Shown: piece after piece, positions 8,640-10,493 of the stretch
Layout of the letters: every line of letters starts with the position of its first letter
How positions within the stretch are numbered: position 1 is the first letter of the stretch
The notes under the pieces: generated by a model
What the model was told of the DNA's origin: nothing
Database searches by the model: none
The model's input: only the letters and a program-made list of their open reading frames with translations
Program-made: the position numbers and the translations under genes
DNA from: Fodinibius sp041642155
Lineage (GTDB): Bacteria > Bacteroidota > Rhodothermia > Balneolales > Balneolaceae
Assembly (NCBI RefSeq): GCF_041642155.1
Contig: NZ_JBEPWZ010000089.1
Coordinates: forward strand, 1 to 10,493
DNA: 10,493 bases
Direction: 5' to 3'

Positions 8640-8687
8640 TCCTGCGTCTCTGTGGAATATCTCTTTTGTGCGGGTAGGCGTTATCGG
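8640..8687 (-). repeat. Dispersed 48-bp repeat, copy B
   Basis: Read on the minus strand this matches copy A at 1501-1548. The largest shared block is TTCCACAGAGACGC at 8657-8644, extending to 17 of 18 bases with the next four. A second block ACGCC(T/G)ACCC begins at 8681. The two copies diverge in the 13-14 bases between these blocks. Here the repeat reads in the same direction as the surrounding genes. Confidence 0.7.
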
Positions 8688-8718
8688 AAGGAGCCTTAAA
8701 TTTTTCCACAACCTTGTT

Positions 8719-8832
8719 TCATAGAAACCTTTGCAAAACCGTTGTCTTGCCCAATCTCTGCATTTTCGCGATTTCCAACTCCTTATGTATAATCAATACA
8801 CTGCGGTTTTGAAATCGCTCAGGGGTTGGCAT
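8719..8832 (-). CDS. Possible 37-residue small protein, doubtful
   Basis: An ATG at 8830-8832 opens a 37-codon frame ending in TGA at 8719-8721. AGGGG lies about nine bases upstream, as a Shine-Dalgarno should, but it is inside the stem of the 8820-8847 hairpin, with the ATG in the loop. The peptide is basic, starts MPTPERFQNR and ends GKTTVLQRFL. I recognise no family; the P-loop-like GKTT is too short to mean anything alone. The frame stays open upstream to a TGA before the GAG codon of a short extension. A chance frame in a repeat-rich gap is at least as likely. Confidence 0.2.
   Translation of the reverse strand: MPTPERFQNRSVLIIHKELEIAKMQRLGKTTVLQRFL
8768..8818. repeat. Inverted repeat, 8-bp perfect stem
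   Basis: GCGATTTC (8768-8775) is the exact complement of GAAATCGC (8811-8818), with a 35-base loop. It abuts the next hairpin, which begins at 8820. Confidence 0.5.
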
Positions 8833-8847
8833 GGAACAAAACCCCTG
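8820..8847. repeat. Hairpin, 8-bp perfect stem and 12-base loop
   Basis: CAGGGGTT (8820-8827) pairs with AACCCCTG (8840-8847). Neither strand has a long T run directly after it, so it is not a classical intrinsic terminator. On the minus strand the loop contains an ATG and the stem contains an AGGGG that could act as a ribosome binding site. Confidence 0.6.
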
Positions 8848-8923
8848 GTTTTCAAAAGCCTCTCATAATAGAACAAGGCAGTCCCGGCGGGACATGGGGC
8901 CTGGGGAACCGGTACCCAAAAGC

Positions 8924-8987
8924 GCGACCGAACGAGAGTAAGTGTCAGCGTTCGTACCCAAAAGGAAAAACCGTTTCCTGTGGTCGC
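8924..8987. ncRNA. Candidate structured RNA, three-stem junction
   Basis: Three perfect stems are compatible in one fold. An outer stem GCGAC (8924-8928) pairs with GTCGC (8983-8987). Inside it, CGAACG (8929-8934) pairs with CGTTCG (8949-8954), and AGGAAA (8963-8968) pairs with TTTCCT (8974-8979) around a five-base loop. The fold works on either strand. It starts 22 bases after the sigma-gene stop, so on the minus strand it may simply be the 3' end of that mRNA; there the AGGAAA stem is followed by TTTTGGG, resembling a weak terminator. No known RNA family was recognised. Confidence 0.35.
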
Positions 8988-9009
8988 TCAAACAGGATCT
9001 CTTACCACT

Positions 9010-9621
9010 TCAAAAGGATATGACCAAAAGAATGGGAAACAGCGAGATGGCAACTTCGGAAAATTGATCGTCCATAATTTTCCTCAGACTTTTCACCGCC
9101 CGGTAAGCATGATTGCGTATGGACTGATAGTTGATACCCAGGATCTCTTCTATCTCGTCATAACTCATGCCGTTAAAATATTTCAGGTAGAGTACTTCTT
9201 TCTGTCGGTCGGGAAGCGAATCAAGGGCCTTGTATAAGGCGTTTCGCTTGTCCGCTTTTATTTCGCCCCTTATGATGATCTCTTCCGGCGAAAATTGAAT
9301 ATCGACCGTGGCATGCACTTTTTCGTCCCAGTCTACATAATGCTTTCGCTCTTTCCGGATTTTCTTCAGCAGACTTCTTCGCAGAGAAGCCAAAAGATAG
9401 GCCTTGACAGATCCTACTTCATCCAAATGTGCTCTTCGATCCCACAGTACGACAAAAAGTTCATGAATGCAGTCTTTTGTTAATTCCGGCCGTGCCGACA
9501 ATTTAATCCCGTATCCATACAGATCCCTGTAAAACAACTTGAAAATCTGCTCCCAGGCCTTTAAATCTCCGTCCAGAAAAGATTCCCAGAGTCGCTGCTC
9601 ATTTGATGTGTACTCTACCAT
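9010..9621 (-). CDS. ECF-family RNA polymerase sigma factor (FecI-like, SusCD-linked type)
   Basis: The product has 203 residues. Region sigma-2 spans about 21-88, with AWEQIFKLFYRDLYGYG (22-38) and the core-binding DCIHELFVVLW (50-60). Region sigma-4 spans about 128-180, with LPDRQKEVLYLKYFNGMSYDEI followed by a helix-turn-helix containing ILGINYQSIRNHAYRAV. No region 1 or 3 is present, as in ECF factors. It should direct transcription of the fecR-susC-susD unit when FecR is signalled. The start ATG (9619-9621) has AAAGGAT nine bases upstream. The last 13 residues (about SLFPILLVISF) form a short hydrophobic tail of unknown meaning. Next gene fecR is 524 bases away in the same direction, with repeats between, so separate transcription is likely. 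Confidence 0.94.
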   Translation of the reverse strand: MVEYTSNEQRLWESFLDGDLKAWEQIFKLFYRDLYGYGIKLSARPELTKDCIHELFVVLWDRRAHLDEVGSVKAYLLASLRRSLLKKIRKERKHYVDWDEKVHATVDIQFSPEEIIIRGEIKADKRNALYKALDSLPDRQKEVLYLKYFNGMSYDEIEEILGINYQSIRNHAYRAVKSLRKIMDDQFSEVAISLFPILLVISF

Positions 9622-9630
9622 TTTATACCT

Positions 9631-9637
9631 ATCCTTT
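9631..9637 (-). promoter_or_regulatory. Ribosome binding site of the sigma gene
   Basis: AAAGGAT on the minus strand lies nine bases before the ATG at 9621, in an otherwise AT-rich leader. It is the clearest Shine-Dalgarno-like site in the window and supports the assigned start. Confidence 0.5.
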
Positions 9638-9939
9638 AAAATAAAAATACAAGAAATTAGGCTATAACTAATTTTCCATAAATTTATTTATTCCTGTTAC
9701 AAATCCCCTTTACCAAGCCTCCGAAGTATATGTTCGCCTTTCGCACTATTTTTTTATGGCTAATCTCTTCTTATAGTCTAATTAAGTGATAATAATGGAC
9801 TATTGCCAATTAATAAAGTACAGGTAATATACATCCTAAATAATTATGATTTGCCATCCGGCTTTATTTTTATATCCCTCGCTGCAAATAAAATGAGCAG
9901 ACAGTCATACGGATCGTGTAATCTGTATACTCTTCGGGG

Positions 9940-9994
9940 CGGTTACGCTTTATACAAAGCCTGTACCCGGGCATATCAAGCCTGTAACCGGCAT
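9940..9994. repeat. Tandem 17-18-bp repeat with competing inverted repeat
   Basis: AAGCCTGTACCCGGGCAT (9957-9974) and AAGCCTGTAACCGGCAT (9978-9994) are imperfect tandem copies with a 21-base period. An upstream arm CGGTTACGCTT (9940-9950) pairs with copy two as an 11-bp stem with a two-base bulge. Its GCTTT part instead pairs with AAAGC (9956-9960) of copy one around a four-base loop. The two pairings exclude each other. Confidence 0.5.
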
Positions 9995-10000
9995 GCAACA

Positions 10001-10022
10001 TCCTGCCTGAAAGAGAGCAGGA
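10001..10022. repeat. Hairpin, 6-bp stem
   Basis: TCCTGC (10001-10006) pairs with GCAGGA (10017-10022) around a ten-base loop. It lies between two other inverted repeats and is weak on its own. Confidence 0.35.
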
Positions 10023-10048
10023 AGGGGCCGGCGTTCCGGGTTTGAAGT

Positions 10049-10092
10049 TCTGAAAATACGAATAGACAGGGTCGGGGACCTCCGTATTCAGA
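10049..10092. repeat. Inverted repeat with nested hairpin
   Basis: TCTGAA-TACG within 10049-10060 pairs with CGTATTCAGA (10083-10092), with a two-base bulge on the left arm. Inside it GGTC (10070-10073) pairs with GACC (10077-10080). It lies beyond the thioredoxin terminator on the minus strand. Confidence 0.4.
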
Positions 10093-10120
10093 GGTTTGCA
10101 GGGAAAGCCGGGCACAGAAT

Positions 10121-10153
10121 AAAAAAAAGCGTCCGGCTGGGCCGGACGCTTTT
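10121..10153 (-). terminator. Intrinsic terminator of the thioredoxin gene
   Basis: GCGTCCGGC (10129-10137) pairs perfectly with GCCGGACGC (10141-10149) around a TGG loop, and four A-T pairs extend the stem. On the minus strand the stem is followed by eight T residues, a textbook Rho-independent terminator about 72 bases after the thioredoxin stop. On the plus strand only four T residues follow, so activity in that direction would be weaker. Confidence 0.92.
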
Positions 10154-10224
10154 AATTTGAAACTTATAGGTACATTTAACAACGGATACTACTCCTACAA
10201 TGCCGCCGCGAAATCACATGGCAA

Positions 10225-10493
10225 TCAATTCTGGACTTGTGCTTCCAGCTGCTTTTTGAGTTGTGCTTTCGGTACGGCGCCTACGATCTGGTCGACCACT
10301 TCCCCATTCTTAAAGATCAGCAGAGAGGGAATGCTTCGAATTCCGTATTTGGTCGATATCTCTGGGTTGGAATCCACATCCACTTTCCCGACTTTGGCTT
10401 TGCCTTCAAATTCGCCGGCCAGTTCCTCCACGACGGGGCCGACCATTCGACACGGGCCACACCATTCGGCCCAAAAATCAACCAACACGGGCG
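10225..10493 (-). CDS. trxA: Thioredoxin, N-terminus cut by window edge
   Basis: About 89 C-terminal residues are visible; the frame is open to the right edge. The text matches thioredoxin 1 closely: PVLVDFWAEWCGPCRM with the redox pair in WCGPC, the conserved buried Asp in VDFW, KVDVDSNPEISTKYGIRSIPSLL containing the cis-proline of SIPS, and FKNGEVVDQIVGA. By comparison with the usual length of about 105-110 residues, roughly 20 residues are missing. The GTG at 10486-10488 is an internal valine codon, not the start. The role is cytoplasmic reduction of protein disulfides. It is a housekeeping gene separated from the rest by a strong terminator, so it has no evident functional link to the uptake locus. 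Confidence 0.96.
   Translation of the reverse strand, partial: PVLVDFWAEWCGPCRMVGPVVEELAGEFEGKAKVGKVDVDSNPEISTKYGIRSIPSLLIFKNGEVVDQIVGAVPKAQLKKQLEAQVQN

Larger units (their letters stand above)
8486..9009. other. Gene-free 524-base gap between sigma and fecR, rich in inverted repeats
   Basis: No convincing gene is present. The gap holds the second copy of the 48-bp repeat (8640-8687) and a run of perfect short stems at 8768-8818, 8820-8847, 8881-8893 and 8924-8987. An 11-base direct repeat GTACCCAAAAG occurs at 8912-8922 and 8954-8964. The fecR-proximal part (8486-8640) is AT-rich and should hold the fecR promoter, but I cannot place a clear one. The structured part may be a non-coding RNA, a regulatory leader or a decayed mobile element. 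Confidence 0.6.
9622..10224. other. Gene-free 603-base stretch between thioredoxin and sigma genes
   Basis: The half next to the sigma gene (9622-9900) is strongly AT-rich and must hold its promoter; I cannot identify convincing -35/-10 or Bacteroidota -33/-7 elements. Within it ATAGTC (9773-9778) pairs with GACTAT (9798-9803), and TGGC (9757-9760) with GCCA (9805-9808). The part from 9940 to 10100 is richer in G and C and holds several hairpins, followed by the thioredoxin terminator. Short open frames here on both strands show no recognisable protein. Confidence 0.6.

Noticed and set aside
8562..8792. Minus-strand open frame of 77 codons in the sigma-fecR gap
   Set aside because: It has no ATG, only possible TTG/GTG starts, and no recognised family. 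It includes a six-residue match to the frame over repeat copy A, but the reading frame shifts within the repeat, so the shared sequence is DNA repeat rather than protein.
8629..8860. Possible insertion-sequence remnant
   Set aside because: Repeats are present, but I see no transposase motif, no paired terminal inverted repeats bounding the region and no target-site duplication, so I report it only as a structured gap.
8826..9023. Plus-strand 65-codon frame starting at TTG
   Set aside because: It overlaps the hairpin-rich gap and the end of the sigma gene, uses a weak start and has no recognised domain.
9957..9994. CRISPR-like tandem repeat
   Set aside because: There are only two imperfect copies with a three-base spacer; no array and no cas genes.
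9803..10045. Plus-strand 80-codon frame between the sigma and thioredoxin genes
   Set aside because: It has no ATG start, no ribosome site and no family features, and it crosses the tandem and inverted repeats; chance is the better explanation.
9870..10182. Two overlapping minus-strand short frames after the thioredoxin terminator
   Set aside because: One runs through the terminator stem and neither has a recognisable domain or start context.
10486..10488. GTG as start codon of thioredoxin
   Set aside because: The residue is the internal valine just before the LVDFW strand of thioredoxin; the true start is beyond the window.

Overview
The window looks like a chromosomal segment from the Bacteroidota/Balneolota/Rhodothermota group. 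The evidence is a SusC/SusD outer-membrane uptake pair, a FecR anti-sigma factor with a C-terminal DUF4974-like domain, an ECF sigma factor of the Bacteroidota SusCD-linked type, several lipoprotein signals and mostly weak Shine-Dalgarno sites. Balneolaceae is my best guess from protein style and roughly balanced base composition, but that is inference. Every gene I can support lies on the minus strand, so the order of transcription runs from high to low coordinates.

Layout from right to left. Thioredoxin (10225-10493) is cut by the window edge and is followed by a strong intrinsic terminator (10121-10153). Next is a 603-base gene-free stretch (9622-10224) holding hairpins near 9940-10092 and an AT-rich leader. 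The ECF sigma factor (9010-9621) follows, then a 524-base gene-free gap (8486-9009) that is dense in inverted repeats and holds one copy of a dispersed repeat. After it come fecR (7427-8485), susC (3991-7410) and susD (2357-3952), with gaps of 16 and 38 bases, almost certainly one operon. A nested hairpin (2283-2322) follows susD. Last are a RidA-family lipoprotein (1582-2175) and a lipoprotein of the PQQ-dependent glucose/sorbosone dehydrogenase family (1-1388), which runs off the left edge.

How the genes fit together. The SusC protein carries an N-terminal STN signalling domain, so the set has all the parts of a FecA-FecR-FecI type cell-surface cascade: substrate loading of SusC-SusD, transmission through the periplasmic part of FecR, and release of the ECF sigma factor. 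The substrate cannot be read from the sequence. The adjacent exported sugar dehydrogenase hints at a sugar or polyol, but linkage is the only support. The RidA-like protein is unusual because it carries an export and lipidation signal.

The most unexpected signals are non-coding: a 48-bp repeat in two inverted copies (1501-1548 and 8640-8687), and the hairpin-rich gap between the sigma and anti-sigma genes, which includes a possible three-stem RNA fold (8924-8987). I found no CRISPR array, tRNA, rRNA or intact insertion sequence.
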